A DNA stretch of 42,906 bases. Source: a virus. Under the pieces are notes generated by a model, which worked only from the letters and a program-made list of their open reading frames with translations, ran no database searches and had not been told where the DNA came from. The DNA lies in IMG/VR virus record IMGVR_UViG_3300036944_000392, positions 1 to 42,906 of that record. The stretch is one strand, 5' to 3'. A program made the position numbers and the translations under genes. Positions 1 through 8,108 of this stretch are shown piece by piece; the first letter of the stretch is position 1; the number at the start of each line of letters is the position of its first letter.

Positions 1-127
1 CAGCTTGGCCCCGCTCTTGAAGACCATTCCGACAAGTTCTATTGGGATGGCCTTGGGATCGATGTTTCGTACCGCCTTGGCAACAAGGAAACAGGTTCGG
101 ACGGCCACGAATACGTCATGGTGCAGG
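1..127. repeat. 127-bp direct terminal duplication, left copy
   Basis: Identical, base for base, to 42780-42906. The repeat lies wholly inside one coding sequence, and joining the two copies restores a continuous 101-codon frame. An exact 127-base overlap is what a k=127 assembler leaves on a circular or circularly permuted molecule, so I read it as an assembly overlap rather than a physical terminal repeat. Confidence 0.95.
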
Positions 128-285
128 CAGGCGCAGACCTTGCCGCATCGGCCCGCCTTGCAGTCAACGAGACTACCTGGGTAGCAACGGCTTCTGCCGG
201 TGGTGCCTTTGAAGTCCCGGCTGGCATTGAAGGCGGGGAAGTCGCCAACGGCGAATACTTCCACGCACGCCGGTTCCTGCTCTAG
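1..285 (+). CDS. Decoration-like small virion protein (3-prime part)
   Basis: This is the 3-prime part of a gene whose start is at 42759 at the other end of the window; joined across the 127-bp overlap it encodes 101 residues. Position 1 is codon 8. It follows the major capsid gene by 12 bases and has no transmembrane segment or signal peptide. Small acidic proteins directly after the coat gene in P22-like and lambdoid phages are often head decoration or stabilisation proteins, and that role is inferred here from position and size alone. The gene ends in tandem stop codons, TAG at 283-285 followed at once by TAA, so amber readthrough would add only one residue. Confidence 0.8.
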   Translation, partial: QLGPALEDHSDKFYWDGLGIDVSYRLGNKETGSDGHEYVMVQAGADLAASARLAVNETTWVATASAGGAFEVPAGIEGGEVANGEYFHARRFLL

Positions 286-312
286 TAAGGTTGGCGTGAC
301 GAATGACATAGG

Positions 313-338
313 AGGAGGCTTACGGGCCTCCTTCTCTT
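313..338 (+). terminator. Intrinsic terminator or attenuator after the capsid genes
   Basis: A perfect 7-bp stem (313-319 with 326-332) closes a 6-base loop and is followed by a mixed T/C tract. It lies between the decoration-like gene and the 364 gene. It probably gives partial termination, so that coat and decoration transcripts exceed those for the low-copy tail genes. The T tract is weak, so leakiness is expected. Confidence 0.55.
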
Positions 339-363
339 GACCTCAGACAAGGAACACCGAAAC

Positions 364-1068
364 ATGAGTGCTATCAGCAGAATTCAAGAGGCGGATCTGG
401 AACACCTGATCGAGCCTATTTTCAAGTTTGAAACCTACGAAAACGTCAACCAGTCGGAAATCAAGGGCGAACCCGTAATGGAGACGCGGGAAGTGGTCGA
501 GGTGCGGTTTGCGGGTGATCGCAACTACGCGCCCGTACTTCCGGCTGACTCCGTCTATCGCCGTGAGGGCCATCGTCAGGTGACGTATGCCGAGCGGTGG
601 TCCAAGCGATACGCCGAGTTCGTCCAGGGTGCAGCGCAGACGGCTTCCGGTACTCCACTTGAGAAGCTGATGCCTTACGGCATTACGGGTTCGCAGCTTT
701 CCCTTTGCCGTGCCCTCAAGGTCTACTCCATCGAAGCCCTCTACAACATGGACGGCGCTAACTTGAAGAACCTGGGGATTCACACAAACGAACTGAAGCG
801 CATGGCCAATGAGTACATGACGGACCGTGCCAAGGGTTCCGAGACGCTTCAGGAGCTTGAGGCGCTGAAAAAAGAGCTTGCCGAGATTCGTCTAGCGAAA
901 CCCATCCCGGAAGAACAGTTCGACGGCATGACACCGCAGGATATCGATGCCTTCTCCAACCTGTCCGATGATGAGCTTAAGGCTTACATCAAGGACAAGA
1001 CAGGCACAGGGGTTCGTGGCCAGCCTTCCCGTGATACGCTCCTGAGCATGGCTAGGGATGCTGCCTGA
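364..1068 (+). CDS. Conserved phage head-region protein, 234 aa
   Basis: A soluble 234-residue protein of unknown function between the decoration-like gene and the gp4-like adaptor. The middle (about residues 95-150) is helical, with a run (KNLGIHTNELKRM) that resembles a helix-hairpin-helix. Residues about 160-180 are a short charged coiled coil, and the tail is Asp/Lys rich. ATG at 364 is preferred over the upstream TTG at 337 because AAGGA lies 10 bases before it. It overlaps the next gene by one base (TGATG), so the two are probably translationally coupled. Position suggests head completion or the DNA gate, but I recognise no family with confidence. Confidence 0.85.
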   Translation: MSAISRIQEADLEHLIEPIFKFETYENVNQSEIKGEPVMETREVVEVRFAGDRNYAPVLPADSVYRREGHRQVTYAERWSKRYAEFVQGAAQTASGTPLEKLMPYGITGSQLSLCRALKVYSIEALYNMDGANLKNLGIHTNELKRMANEYMTDRAKGSETLQELEALKKELAEIRLAKPIPEEQFDGMTPQDIDAFSNLSDDELKAYIKDKTGTGVRGQPSRDTLLSMARDAA

Positions 1069-1754
1069 TGGCTCTCCTGAACGCGCTTCAATCCGCCTCT
1101 ATCCGCCTGATGGGCAAAAAGCCCACGGCATTTGCTTCGTCCAGTAACAAGTTTGAACTTGAGCTTATGGACATGGCGGGTGAGGTGGCAACTGACATCA
1201 TGAAGTCTCATGAATGGCAGGCCCTGAAGCGCGTTCACTCCATCTCAGGGGATGTTGCGGGGACGACGGCTTTCCCGCTTCCGAGTGACTTTGACCGTTT
1301 CCTGATCAACGCCGATTTTGTAGGAGAAGAGACTATCGGTGGCCGGTGGTTCCAGCAGATTTCGGATATCAACGAGTTTACCTATCTAACGGAACGGGAA
1401 ATGGAAATATCCTGGCCGGGAGCGTGGATGATCTACGCCAATCAGATCCGGTTCGTTCCTGCGCCAGAGGATGGCGAAACATACCGTATTCCGTATATCT
1501 CCCGTAACTTTGTCCTTTCTGGCACGGGAACGCCAAAAGCCACCTTTACGGCTGATGATGACACGTTCGCGCTATCGGAACGTCTTCTAACGCTGGGCGT
1601 CATCTGGAAGTGGCGCGAGAACAAGAAAATGGACTATACCGGCGACCTTGAGAACTTCACTAAGGCCTTTGGGGAGGAATCCGCCAAGGATGGCGGAACC
1701 CCTATTTATCGCTCCGGGTCCTCGGGGCGGTGGTCGATGGGTTATCGGTGGTAG
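1068..1754 (+). CDS. Tail adaptor, P22 gp4-like
   Basis: A 228-residue protein resembling the head-tail adaptor/tail accessory factor family typified by P22 gp4, which forms the ring joining the portal to the tail hub. The support is an N-terminal helical part (LNALQSASIRLMG and the MDMAGEVATDIM helix), then a Trp- and Phe-rich beta region (FPLPSDFDRF; FQQISDINEFTY), a C-terminal helix, and the position between coat and hub genes. It is longer than P22 gp4 (166 residues). It ends in TAG. Its last ~50 bases overlap the opposite-strand gene 1702-1917, so leftward transcription runs antisense into its 3-prime end. Confidence 0.75.
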   Translation: MALLNALQSASIRLMGKKPTAFASSSNKFELELMDMAGEVATDIMKSHEWQALKRVHSISGDVAGTTAFPLPSDFDRFLINADFVGEETIGGRWFQQISDINEFTYLTEREMEISWPGAWMIYANQIRFVPAPEDGETYRIPYISRNFVLSGTGTPKATFTADDDTFALSERLLTLGVIWKWRENKKMDYTGDLENFTKAFGEESAKDGGTPIYRSGSSGRWSMGYRW

Positions 1755-1917
1755 TCATATCTGAAGGGTGGATGGCTACAACGCGTCCATTTTCGTCTTG
1801 AAATGTGCAGAACTTTCCGGTTTCAAGAAAATATTGCCAAGCTTTGTCTATTTCGTCTTTGTTTTCTTCCATCATCTTATGGACCACAAGATTTAGCATA
1901 GTTTCGACATTACTCAT
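1702..1917 (-). CDS. Small acidic protein, last gene of an antisense cassette
   Basis: A 71-residue protein of unknown function. The start is ATG at 1917 rather than the longer frame, because AGGAGG lies 9 bases upstream on the minus strand. The N-terminal half is a negatively charged amphipathic helix (VVHKMMEENKDEIDKAW) and the C-terminus is Ser/Thr/Pro-rich and probably disordered. It is last of four leftward genes (2418 to 1702) that sit inside the rightward virion operon, and it overlaps the 3-prime end of the gp4-like gene by 53 bases. It has no signal peptide or transmembrane helix. Cassettes of this kind inside structural operons are usually accessory 'moron' genes. Confidence 0.7.
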   Translation of the reverse strand: MSNVETMLNLVVHKMMEENKDEIDKAWQYFLETGKFCTFQDENGRVVAIHPSDMTTTDNPSTTAPRTRSDK

Positions 1918-1919
1918 CT

Positions 1920-2015
1920 TCACATCCCTCCTATCAGATGCAGCGCCACCAGTAGCGAGACAGCGCACACGGCGCAGAACAGGACTAGGGCGGCGCATAG
2001 GGTTTTGTCTGTCAT
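1920..2015 (-). CDS. 31-residue single-span membrane miniprotein
   Basis: A 31-residue frame that begins at an ATGA overlap with the stop of the upstream gene and ends two bases before the start of the next. Residues 6-28 form one hydrophobic helix (LCAALVLFCAVCAV and onward) after a short polar N-terminus MTDKT. The tight stop-start spacing on both sides is the main reason to believe it. It has no recognisable family; phage miniproteins of this size may act in membrane signalling or superinfection exclusion, which is only inference here. Confidence 0.6.
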   Translation of the reverse strand: MTDKTLCAALVLFCAVCAVSLLVALHLIGGM

Positions 2016-2194
2016 TGTGGGATTTCCCATTTTTCTTCATCTGGGATATTAGCCCACAGAACCTCCATGGTAGCTGCGCTAACGGCCACAGGCCAAACAA
2101 CCATGATCATTAATTTGACATGGAAATCTTCGGTTTTGTAGGGGCCGCCCATAGTTACCCCCATGCCGACCATGGCGTAAATCAGGTATTTCAT
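2012..2194 (-). CDS. 60-residue membrane protein of the antisense cassette
   Basis: A 60-residue protein with two hydrophobic stretches, residues 1-15 (MKYLIYAMVGMGVTM) and about 27-45 (VKLMIMVVWPVAVSAA). GGAGG lies 9 bases before ATG 2194, which favours this start over ATGs at 2200 and 2221. The product is likely an inner-membrane protein. Its stop overlaps the start of the 31-residue miniprotein, and it follows the 73-residue gene by 2 bases, so all four cassette genes look like one polycistron. Function unknown. Confidence 0.65.
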   Translation of the reverse strand: MKYLIYAMVGMGVTMGGPYKTEDFHVKLMIMVVWPVAVSAATMEVLWANIPDEEKWEIPQ

Positions 2195-2196
2195 TT

Positions 2197-2418
2197 TCAT
2201 CTTCCTCCAAAAAAACCCCACCCTAATGGCGGTCCATCTACAGCCATGTCTTCTGCCAGCCAGTCTGGCAAAAGCTCCCCTTCAATTGGCATATCCGCGC
2301 CTCCGAATGGTTCAAAGTCACTCGTTAGCACGTTATCGCCTGGGCTCACGTCTCTGGTAAGACGATAGCCCTGCTCAGGGTTTGACGGGTTGCGGATTTC
2401 GTATCCCTTCTTTCTCAT
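2197..2418 (-). CDS. 73-residue soluble protein, first gene of the antisense cassette
   Basis: A 73-residue protein of unknown function with an N-terminus MRKKGYEIRNPSN and a Gly-rich C-terminus. GGAGG is 8 bases before ATG 2418, and a close match to a promoter (TTGACT, 17 bases, GATAAG) lies just upstream at 2449-2477 on the same strand. It is therefore the promoter-proximal gene of a four-gene leftward unit. No transmembrane helix, signal or catalytic motif is visible. Confidence 0.7.
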   Translation of the reverse strand: MRKKGYEIRNPSNPEQGYRLTRDVSPGDNVLTSDFEPFGGADMPIEGELLPDWLAEDMAVDGPPLGWGFFGGR

Positions 2419-2448
2419 CTCTCATCCCTCCATAATTCACTACACCCA

Positions 2449-2477
2449 CTTATCCCCCAAGATAAATGACAAGTCAA
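2449..2477 (-). promoter_or_regulatory. Leftward promoter of the antisense cassette (TTGAC/GATAA type)
   Basis: Read on the minus strand, -35 TTGACT (2477-2472) and -10 GATAAG (2454-2449) are separated by exactly 17 bases, with TTA at spacer positions 7-9. The same arrangement occurs at 16525-16553, 32532-32560 and 36149-36177 and, without the -35, at 29041-29069. It drives the four genes 2418 to 1702 and overlaps the rightward promoter at 2466-2494. Confidence 0.7.
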
Positions 2478-2494
2478 CCCCCATGCGCTATATT
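2466..2494 (+). promoter_or_regulatory. Rightward promoter for the tail hub gene
   Basis: -35 ATGACA (2466-2471), a 17-base spacer and -10 TATATT (2489-2494) lie 29 bases before the start of the hub gene. The -35 overlaps that of the leftward promoter on the other strand, so the two should compete for polymerase. This restarts late transcription after the antisense cassette. Confidence 0.5.
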
Positions 2495-2523
2495 CCCATC
2501 ACAACCCAAGGGAAGCCGCAAGA

Positions 2524-4341
2524 ATGTACCTCCGCAATCCCGTAACTCCTAAAAGGCGTACCGCTCAAACGAAGATGTTCCCAGCCCCCACCGCTGGGTG
2601 GATTTCCAACCGGAACATCTCGACGCCTGAAAGCGGGGTGCAGGGCGCGGCCATCCTGGATAACTTCTTTCCGACAGCGACGGGGGCGATCCTGCGTCGG
2701 GGCAAGTCTCTGTATGTCCAGGTTGGCGAAACCACAATCACGTCCATCTTCTCTTACAATGCGGGCATCAACAAGCGTCTGTTTGCCGCCAATGCTACGA
2801 CAATCTACGATATCACCGATTCCCTAGCTCCTGTGGAGGTGGTAACGGGCAAAACCAACGGTTACTGGTCTGTGGTGCAGTTCGCCACTACAGGCGGTAT
2901 CTTCCTTATTGGCGTCAATGGCGAGGATACCGGCTTTGTGTTCGACGGCACGGATTTCTACGACAATGTAGAGGGCGGCGTGTGGGAGGTTCCATACGAT
3001 AACGAAACAGCGCCCTTTGTCGTGGGTGAAGTGGTCACAGGCGCAGTCTCGGGCGCTACAGCTACGGTCTACCGCGTAGAGGCCGCACGCCTACTGGTGA
3101 CTGACATCACGGGCGGGCCATTCCAGGATGATGAGGGTCTAACGGGGAGTCTAGGTGGTGGGGCGCAGGTTAACGGTATCGCCTTTAGCTTGATCCCTGG
3201 CGTGACATTCGACAGCGGCACGTCAACGTCTACGACTGCCGACATGTCATACGTATGGGCCTACAAAAGCCGTCTGTTCTTCCTTGAAAAGGAAACGATG
3301 AACTTTTGGTATCTGACGTCTCCAGACGCTATCGGTGGACCTGCCGACGTGTTCCCTCTGGGTGCAGATCTTGGCCGGGGCGGCTCCCTCATCTTTGGTC
3401 ATGGGTGGTCACTGGATAGTGGTGCATCGGGCGGTCTATCGGAACAGTGCATCTTCGTGTCTTCAGAGGGCGAAGTGGCCGTCTATCAGGGAAATGATCC
3501 AGCGCAGGCAGCGCAATGGTCAAAAGTTGGCGTCTACCGTATTGGAAGGCCTTTGGGGAAAGATGCTTTCATTCGTGCCGGTGGCGATATCATCATTTCT
3601 ACCTCCATTGGCAAGATACCCATTTCCCAAGCCATCCAGCGGGACTTCGCCGCATTGGCCCCTGCTGCCGTGTCCTACCCCATTGAGGAGGCGTGGCGGC
3701 AGGCCGTCGATGAGCGGGGCGCGGAGGGGTGGGTGGCCGAGATGTGGCAAGGGGGGCAGATGGTTGTTGTTGCCCCGCCTACGGCTTCAGGAACGGAGCC
3801 TGTGGTATTCGTAGCCAATGCTGGCACAGGCGCATGGGGCAGATACACAAATTGGAACATGAAGTGCGCCCATTCCGTAGAAGGCGACTTGTATTTTGGC
3901 TCCCCTAACGGTGAAGTTTACCGCGCCAACATCGGCGGCATGGACGGAGACCAGACTTACACGGGCGTTTATATGCCTTTGTTTGAGTATCTAGGCTCCC
4001 CCGCGTCAATCAAGGTTGGCGTTATAGGGCGTGCCGTGTTGCGGTCCCGTGCTGATGTCAATGAAGTCATTGCCCTTCATTCCGATTACGACATGAATAT
4101 GGAGTCGCCCCCGAATGCCGCGCCAGTCCCTGCGGGCAATACATGGGGTAGCGCCATCTGGGGCCAGGCGAAGTGGGGCGGCTCCAGCCCTGAGATCATG
4201 AACCAGGACTTCCATTCCATCGGCGGTTCCGGCTATACGCTGTCTCTGTCCCTACAGGTCACTAGCGGGGCACTCACACCTATCGATACCGAGATCATCC
4301 GCATGGAAATGGTTTACAACGTTGCTGAGATCGTCACGTGA
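2524..4341 (+). CDS. Tail hub / packaged-DNA stabilisation protein, P22 gp10-like
   Basis: A 605-residue beta-rich protein in the position of P22 gp10 (tail hub, plugging the packaged head). The sequence has many short Gly/Thr-rich strands typical of a propeller-like hub (FSYNAGINKRLFAA; GTGAWGRYTNW; FGSPNGEVYRA). The N-terminus (AGWISNRN) and FFPTATGAILRRG motifs are common in rhizobial and related podovirus hub proteins. It is longer than P22 gp10 (472 residues), apparently because of an inserted Thr/Gly-rich domain near residues 155-240. It overlaps the next gene by 4 bases. Family assignment rests on remembered pattern and gene order. Confidence 0.75.
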   Translation: MYLRNPVTPKRRTAQTKMFPAPTAGWISNRNISTPESGVQGAAILDNFFPTATGAILRRGKSLYVQVGETTITSIFSYNAGINKRLFAANATTIYDITDSLAPVEVVTGKTNGYWSVVQFATTGGIFLIGVNGEDTGFVFDGTDFYDNVEGGVWEVPYDNETAPFVVGEVVTGAVSGATATVYRVEAARLLVTDITGGPFQDDEGLTGSLGGGAQVNGIAFSLIPGVTFDSGTSTSTTADMSYVWAYKSRLFFLEKETMNFWYLTSPDAIGGPADVFPLGADLGRGGSLIFGHGWSLDSGASGGLSEQCIFVSSEGEVAVYQGNDPAQAAQWSKVGVYRIGRPLGKDAFIRAGGDIIISTSIGKIPISQAIQRDFAALAPAAVSYPIEEAWRQAVDERGAEGWVAEMWQGGQMVVVAPPTASGTEPVVFVANAGTGAWGRYTNWNMKCAHSVEGDLYFGSPNGEVYRANIGGMDGDQTYTGVYMPLFEYLGSPASIKVGVIGRAVLRSRADVNEVIALHSDYDMNMESPPNAAPVPAGNTWGSAIWGQAKWGGSSPEIMNQDFHSIGGSGYTLSLSLQVTSGALTPIDTEIIRMEMVYNVAEIVT

Positions 4342-4751
4342 CAGGGGCCGTGATCGTAACCGATGAGCGGGTGGCGCGGTTCGTATCCGATGAGCTAGGT
4401 TGCGGCCTGTGTCCTCCCTATACCTGCATGGGCGTGGAGAAGGATGGCGAGATCATCGGCGGCGTTATCTTCAACGTGTTCGAAGGCAAGGATATCCATG
4501 TCACAGTTGCCGGAACAGGATGGGACAGAAAGTTCCTGATAGCTGTAGGGGAGTATGTGTTCTGGCAATTGGGCTGTAACAGGATGACGATTACCACCAA
4601 TCAGGACAGAGTTGTAAACATGGCCGTGAAAATGGGCGGCGAGATAGAGGGTCGATTGAGGAAGTATTATCCCGATGGTCGAGAGGCCATTATCGTTGGC
4701 ATCCTGGCCGAAGACTACAAGCCTTTTAGGTGGTTGAAAACCAAACACTGA
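4338..4751 (+). CDS. GNAT-like acetyltransferase in the tail operon
   Basis: A 137-residue protein with the layout of phage GNAT N-acetyltransferases: N-terminal strand-helix, a central strand pair (DGEIIGGVIFNVFEG), then an ITTNQDRVVNMAVKMGGEIEG stretch like the acceptor-side helix and strand of GNATs. The canonical acetyl-CoA signature (R/QxxGxG/A) is not obvious, so catalysis is uncertain. It starts at GTG overlapping the stop of the hub gene. In podoviruses a gene of this type often follows the gp10-like gene, either as a virion-associated protein or a host-modifying enzyme; the substrate is unknown. Confidence 0.6.
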   Translation: MTGAVIVTDERVARFVSDELGCGLCPPYTCMGVEKDGEIIGGVIFNVFEGKDIHVTVAGTGWDRKFLIAVGEYVFWQLGCNRMTITTNQDRVVNMAVKMGGEIEGRLRKYYPDGREAIIVGILAEDYKPFRWLKTKH

Positions 4752-4762
4752 TCCGATATAGT
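4734..4762 (+). promoter_or_regulatory. Rightward late promoter before the ejection genes
   Basis: -35 TTGAAA (4734-4739), 17-base spacer and -10 TATAGT (4757-4762). The same -10 with a TTGAAC -35 occurs at 25127-25155. The -35 lies in the last codons of the acetyltransferase-like gene, and the next start is 65 bases downstream. Confidence 0.55.
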
Positions 4763-4827
4763 AATGTAGTCAAGGTGCAACTGACCCCCACTTTATGCGC
4801 CCTTTATTCCATACAAGGGTATGACAA

Positions 4828-6135
4828 GTGAAAGCACCAAAAGCACCAGATCCAGTTGCAACTGCGCAGGCCCAAGGTGGCATGAATCGCGACACCGCGA
4901 TTACGCAGCAGCAACTAAACATGGTTGATCAGTACAACCCTTGGGGGTCTATCACATATCAGCAAACTGGCGAAAATACGTTTACTGATTCTCAAGGGAA
5001 AGTGATCAGCACTCCTTCGTATTCCCAGTACACGAATTACACCCCTGAATCTCAGGCCATCTTCGACAAGACAAATCAGGCTCAGACGAACCTTGCGGAT
5101 CTTGCTGCTCAGCAGTCGGGGTTCCTGAAGGATTATCTGGGTCAGGGAAGCCCTCAGCTTAACCAGAATGTGGGACTTAACGAAAACCTTGGCCTGCAAA
5201 CCAACATCGGCGGCACGTACAGCAACAAGCTAGGGGGTGCGTATACCACTCAGATCGGTGGCAACTATACGGACACTTACGCTGGCGCTGATGATTTCTC
5301 CGCTGATCGTGAGATGTACACCGATGCTCTTATGCAGCGCATGGCCCCCCAGCAGCAGCAGGATGAATCAGCCCTCCGGAACCAGCTTGTGCAGTCCGGT
5401 ATTCGCCCCGGCACAGCCGCATGGGACTCGGAATACGCCCGCCTGTCCTCTGCCACCAACGATGCGCGTCTAGGCGCTATCCTTGCCGGTGGTGACGAAC
5501 AGGCCCGTATGGTTGGGATGTCTCGTGATGCCGCTATGTTTGGAAATCAGGCAAACCTTCTCAAGTCGCAGTTTGGCAATGAGGCAGAATTCAACCGATT
5601 CCAGGCGCAGAATGCCGCGTCGTTGGGTCAGGCCAGCTTTGCCAATGATGCCCGCGCTGCCAACGCTAACTTTGCCAACAATGCGCGTCTCCAGAATGCG
5701 ACATTCAACAACGCAGCTACTTTGCAGAACCGTAACCAGCCATTGAATGAGCTTTCCGCCGTCATGAGCGGTGCGCAAATTCAGGCCCCCGGTGCGGCTT
5801 CGGGCCCATCTCCGCAAACGCAGGTTGGCGGTGTGGACTATACAGGTTTGGTAAATCAAAAATACCAGAGTGAGCTTGCGTCCTACCAGTCTGGTATGGG
5901 CGGTCTGTTTGGTATTGGGTCAGCGTTGGTGGGGGCGCTGCCGTTCTCTGACCGTAGACTGAAAGAGAACATCACTCGCATCGGCAAGACCGATGGTGGC
6001 ACGCCTATCTATTCCTACAACTACGTATGGGGCGGGCCTGTCCAAATGGGCGTCATGGCTGATGAAGTGCCGGAAGCTGCTGTATTCGATGAGAGCGCGG
6101 GCTTCTACCGCGTAGACTATGCGAAGGTGAAATAA
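4828..6135 (+). CDS. Virion protein with C-terminal chaperone (S74-like) motif
   Basis: A 435-residue Gln/Asn/Ala-rich protein. The middle contains repeated helical Ala-Asn units (NDARAANANFANNARLQNA). The C-terminus has SDRRLKENI, the signature of the intramolecular chaperone (peptidase S74) found at the end of phage tail spikes and fibres, which trimerises and may cleave itself off. Only about 65 residues follow the signature, which is short for a full chaperone domain. Gene order (hub, this gene, lysozyme, ejection protein) suggests an ejected internal protein or tail needle rather than an external fibre. The start is GTG, after an AAGGG. Confidence 0.65.
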   Translation: MKAPKAPDPVATAQAQGGMNRDTAITQQQLNMVDQYNPWGSITYQQTGENTFTDSQGKVISTPSYSQYTNYTPESQAIFDKTNQAQTNLADLAAQQSGFLKDYLGQGSPQLNQNVGLNENLGLQTNIGGTYSNKLGGAYTTQIGGNYTDTYAGADDFSADREMYTDALMQRMAPQQQQDESALRNQLVQSGIRPGTAAWDSEYARLSSATNDARLGAILAGGDEQARMVGMSRDAAMFGNQANLLKSQFGNEAEFNRFQAQNAASLGQASFANDARAANANFANNARLQNATFNNAATLQNRNQPLNELSAVMSGAQIQAPGAASGPSPQTQVGGVDYTGLVNQKYQSELASYQSGMGGLFGIGSALVGALPFSDRRLKENITRIGKTDGGTPIYSYNYVWGGPVQMGVMADEVPEAAVFDESAGFYRVDYAKVK

Positions 6136-8108
6136 TGGCACTTTCTCCCGCACCACAACCTTTTCTTTGGGGATCGAAGGGCCGTCGTTTGACGCCCGAT
6201 GAGATCGAGCGCGAACGCCAGATAGCCGCCGCTCTGATGAAGCCTGACACGTCCCCCGTTGGTCATTGGCTGGAAGGTGCCGCCCGCTTGGCTGGCACAC
6301 TTTCGGGGAAGATCCGTGAAGGACGTGCCGACAAGGCATCCGTTACGAATGCAGCCGCCAGCAAAATAAATATAGAGAAAATGTATAACGCTATTTACGG
6401 CGGAGGACAGACGGCCACGACCACTGCGCCTATGACGGCATCTGCTGCCGGTAGCGGTGTGGCTGCGGAGCTGGCGGGTGGCGGGGCTGTAACCCCTGCT
6501 TCAATCCCTACCACTGCCGACGCACAGCAGATTCGTGCTGGCCTTATCAATCGGGGCTTGCCAGAGCATATTGCCGATGGGTTCGTGGTCAACTTTCAGG
6601 ATGAAAGCGGCCTTAACCCTGGCATCAATGAAGCCAATCCACTGGTTCCGGGTTCCCGTGGGGGATTCGGTCTTTACCAGCTTACCGGCCCGCGTCGGAA
6701 GGCTTATGAGTCTTTTGCTCAAGAGCGTGGTGTAGATCCTGCCGACGTAGACGCGCAGCTTGATTTCTTGATGACCGAGCTTCAGGGGCCGGAAAAAGCC
6801 GCTGCGGAACGCATCATGGCGGCGGCTGACACACCCATGGCTGCACAAGCAATCGTCAACCACTTCTTGCGCCCTTCCCCAGAGCACCGTGAGCGCCGGT
6901 CGGCAGCTTATGCACAGTTAGGCTCCGCTCCTGTCGAAGTTGCCGCCCTGGGTGGCGGCAGTGAGGCGGGTTATGTTGACCCTATGGTAGCGTCGGCAGC
7001 GCCGCCTATGGCATCTCCGCAGGCGCCGCCACAGCAAGTAGCGCAGGCTCCCGCAGGCCCTCAGTTTAACCCTATCATTTTGGAAACCCTGACGAACCAA
7101 TACGCTTCTCCGGAAGAAAAGGCAGTCGCCCAAGCTCTGCTTAATCAGCAGCTTTCCCAGCAGCAGGCGGCACAACAGGCCGCGTTGAAAGAGCAACAGC
7201 GTGCGGCTGAGATTGCACGGCGTCAGCAGATCGCACAGCAGACTGGTATTGACCCCGTGTATGCGCAGGACGATGCAATCTGGGAAGGTGCAGCGGGCAA
7301 TCTGTTTGCGGCTCCGTCTACGTCTACAGTCAACGGCACTGTGGTGGACAATCGCACTGGCCAGCCGATCTATCAGGCTCCACCCCAGAATTACCGTCAG
7401 GTTTACGGTGAGGAAGCCGCTGCGATGGGCCTTGACCCGTCTAAGGCTTATAACATCGGCCCTAATGGGGAAGTTAAGCCTATTGGCGAAGGCGGTGTTG
7501 TGGTCAACAACAACCTTGGTGAAGACAAGTTTGGTGGGGAGTTCGCCAAATTGGATGCTTCCGCCTTGGCCGAAGTCTCCACCTCTGGTCTTGCCGCACA
7601 GCGCAACCTTGGCCGCATCAACCAGCTAGAGGAATTGCTGAAGTCCAGCCCCGCTGGCTTGGCTGGTGCTGCTGCCCAGCGGGCCGGTGAATGGGGCATT
7701 AATACGGAAGGTCTCGACACACTCCAGGCTGCACAGGCTGCAATCAACTCTTTGATCCCTGAGCAACGCCCTCCGGGTTCCGGGCCTATGTCTGACCGTG
7801 ACATTGATTTGTTCCGCCAGGGTCTGCCGCGCATCATCAACCAGCCGGGGGGAAACCAGCTTATCATCAGCACCATGCGGGCTGTCGCGCAATACGATGC
7901 TGAAGGCGCAAAGATTGTGCAGCAGTTGCGCAATGGTGATATCAATAGAGCACAAGCGTTCGAAATGCTTCAGGCGCGGCCTAATCCGCTGGAATCGTTC
8001 AAGGTGCCAGCGGAGCAAGAAAACCCGCTTCCGGCACAGACAGGCGGCACGGCACCCAAGACTGGTGGCCGTCTCCGGTATAACCCAGTGACGGGAGAGC
8101 TTGAATGA
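6135..8108 (+). CDS. Virion-associated lysozyme / DNA ejection protein
   Basis: A 657-residue protein with a phage tail lysozyme domain at about residues 128-262: NFQDESGLNPG carries the likely catalytic Glu, followed by GGFGLYQLTGPRR and a helical C-terminal half. It should cut peptidoglycan during genome injection. The flanks are Ala/Pro/Gln-rich and low complexity (AQQAALKEQQRAAEIARRQQ), and the C-terminal third is helical, as in ejection proteins that leave the head with the DNA. It starts at a TAATG overlap with the previous gene and shares ATGA with the next, so the ejection proteins are probably translated as a coupled set. Confidence 0.8.
   Translation: MALSPAPQPFLWGSKGRRLTPDEIERERQIAAALMKPDTSPVGHWLEGAARLAGTLSGKIREGRADKASVTNAAASKINIEKMYNAIYGGGQTATTTAPMTASAAGSGVAAELAGGGAVTPASIPTTADAQQIRAGLINRGLPEHIADGFVVNFQDESGLNPGINEANPLVPGSRGGFGLYQLTGPRRKAYESFAQERGVDPADVDAQLDFLMTELQGPEKAAAERIMAAADTPMAAQAIVNHFLRPSPEHRERRSAAYAQLGSAPVEVAALGGGSEAGYVDPMVASAAPPMASPQAPPQQVAQAPAGPQFNPIILETLTNQYASPEEKAVAQALLNQQLSQQQAAQQAALKEQQRAAEIARRQQIAQQTGIDPVYAQDDAIWEGAAGNLFAAPSTSTVNGTVVDNRTGQPIYQAPPQNYRQVYGEEAAAMGLDPSKAYNIGPNGEVKPIGEGGVVVNNNLGEDKFGGEFAKLDASALAEVSTSGLAAQRNLGRINQLEELLKSSPAGLAGAAAQRAGEWGINTEGLDTLQAAQAAINSLIPEQRPPGSGPMSDRDIDLFRQGLPRIINQPGGNQLIISTMRAVAQYDAEGAKIVQQLRNGDINRAQAFEMLQARPNPLESFKVPAEQENPLPAQTGGTAPKTGGRLRYNPVTGELE

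Noticed and set aside
1-127. Terminal repeat as physical T7-type direct terminal repeat
   Set aside because: It lies inside a gene, is exactly 127 bases, and the terminase and virion genes are P22-like headful type, all of which suit an assembly overlap better.
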